A stretch of DNA of 64,000 bases, taken from Gemmatimonadota bacterium. Its GTDB lineage: Bacteria; JAAXHH01. Position numbers and translations under genes: made by a program. Shown in pieces: positions 63,675 through 64,000 of this stretch; the stretch's first letter is position 1; the number at the start of each line of letters is the position of its first letter. The notes under the pieces were generated by a model that made no database searches, was not told the DNA's origin, and saw nothing but the letters and a program-made list of their open reading frames with translations. Location of the stretch: positions 186,001 to 250,000 of the forward strand of contig JAPPBT010000065.1 of NCBI GenBank assembly GCA_026702745.1, given 5' to 3'.

Positions 63675-64000
63675 TGGACAACGGTTCCCCGCGCTCGAAA
63701 CGGACGTTCCGGGACTACCTGGGCATCTCGGCCCGCGGTTTCTGCATGGGGGTGGCCGATGTCGTACCCGGCGTGTCCGGGGGTACGATGGCCTTCATAC
63801 TGGGCGTATACGAAGAGTTGCTCGACGCCGTGCACGCCGTCAACGCCAGGTTTCTGCGTTCGCTGGTGACCTTCCGGTTCGGCGATGCCTTCGACGGTTT
63901 CCCCCACCGGTTCCTGATCGCACTCGTCACCGGCATCTTCGTGGCCATTTTCAGCCTGGCCCAGTTTTTTGCCTGGGCGCTCGACCACCATCCCGTCCAT
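63674..64000 (+). CDS. DUF368 membrane protein (3' end beyond window)
   Basis: Begins at ATG 63674, sharing an A with the permease stop (TAATG), and is open to the right edge. The visible 109 residues carry GVADVVPGVSGGTMAFILG, the DUF368 hallmark, then a hydrophobic segment FLIALVTGIFVAIFSLAQFF. DUF368 proteins are polytopic and linked to undecaprenyl-phosphate translocation; the full protein is not seen. Confidence 0.85.
   Translation, partial: MDNGSPRSKRTFRDYLGISARGFCMGVADVVPGVSGGTMAFILGVYEELLDAVHAVNARFLRSLVTFRFGDAFDGFPHRFLIALVTGIFVAIFSLAQFFAWALDHHPVH

Overview
The window looks like a high-GC chromosome segment from a free-living Gram-negative bacterium, probably a metagenome-type lineage. 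The mix of an RIFT-barrel lyase-like protein, a DUF6785/6784-type membrane protein, enolase-superfamily dehydratase, DapA-like aldolase, LarA-like protein and TPR/SPOR envelope proteins suggests Candidatus Latescibacterota or a relative, but that placement is inference. Gram-negative features are lipoproteins, a SPOR protein and the heptose genes gmhA/hddA. I see no prophage, insertion sequence or CRISPR array.

Layout. 1-7.3 kb: two minus-strand envelope or carbohydrate genes, an M14-like aspartoacylase-family gene, a HigB/HigA plus HicB-type toxin-antitoxin islet and an FAD amine oxidase. 7.3-12.3 kb (minus): class V aminotransferase, cupin, creatininase-family amidohydrolase and a polar amino acid ABC transporter without its binding protein. 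12.3-14.2 kb: SPOR lipoprotein and a secreted TPR protein with clear promoter and terminator. 14.3-22.7 kb (minus): a giant FtsX permease fused to a degenerate M28 peptidase, a TIM-barrel isomerase, then pyrR-pyrB-pyrC with overlapping ends. 23.2-30.8 kb: DUF6785-like membrane protein, DapA-like aldolase, and aceE-aceF (pyruvate dehydrogenase E1 and E2). 30.9-34.6 kb: a single-gene unit that I read as a selenoprotein, ychF, an M20 deacetylase and three tRNAs. 34.6-41.6 kb (minus): ispE-prs-rplY-pth-rpsF-rpsR-rplI preceded by rfbD-hddA-gmhA. 41.6-51.2 kb (minus): SRP RNA-dnaX-ybaB-recR, then pgsA-pgpA-cinA-thpR-recX-alaS with recA missing from its usual place. 51.4-55.9 kb: four tRNAs, tadA and a lower-GC Ig/LRR surface protein inserted between two tRNA-Ser genes. 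56-62.2 kb (minus): gamma carbonic anhydrase, LarA-like, GHMP sugar kinase, GalU, KDPG aldolase, cupin and enolase-superfamily dehydratase, apparently a sugar-acid and nucleotide-sugar cluster. 62.7 kb to the end: a Dpp/Opp-type permease and a truncated DUF368 protein.

The strongest unusual signal is at 30955-31536. Two open halves in one frame are separated by a single UGA that falls exactly at the first Cys position of a thioredoxin-like CxxC motif (UGHC). The unit has its own promoter, signal peptide and terminator, so selenocysteine insertion is more likely than gene decay. A second pattern is genome style: short tandem duplications sit at many gene junctions and often copy the upstream stop codon or the ATGA stop/start overlap. 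A third is a 150-bp array with an exact 10-bp period upstream of the permease at 62742. Candidate promoters in the window all have 18-nt spacers.
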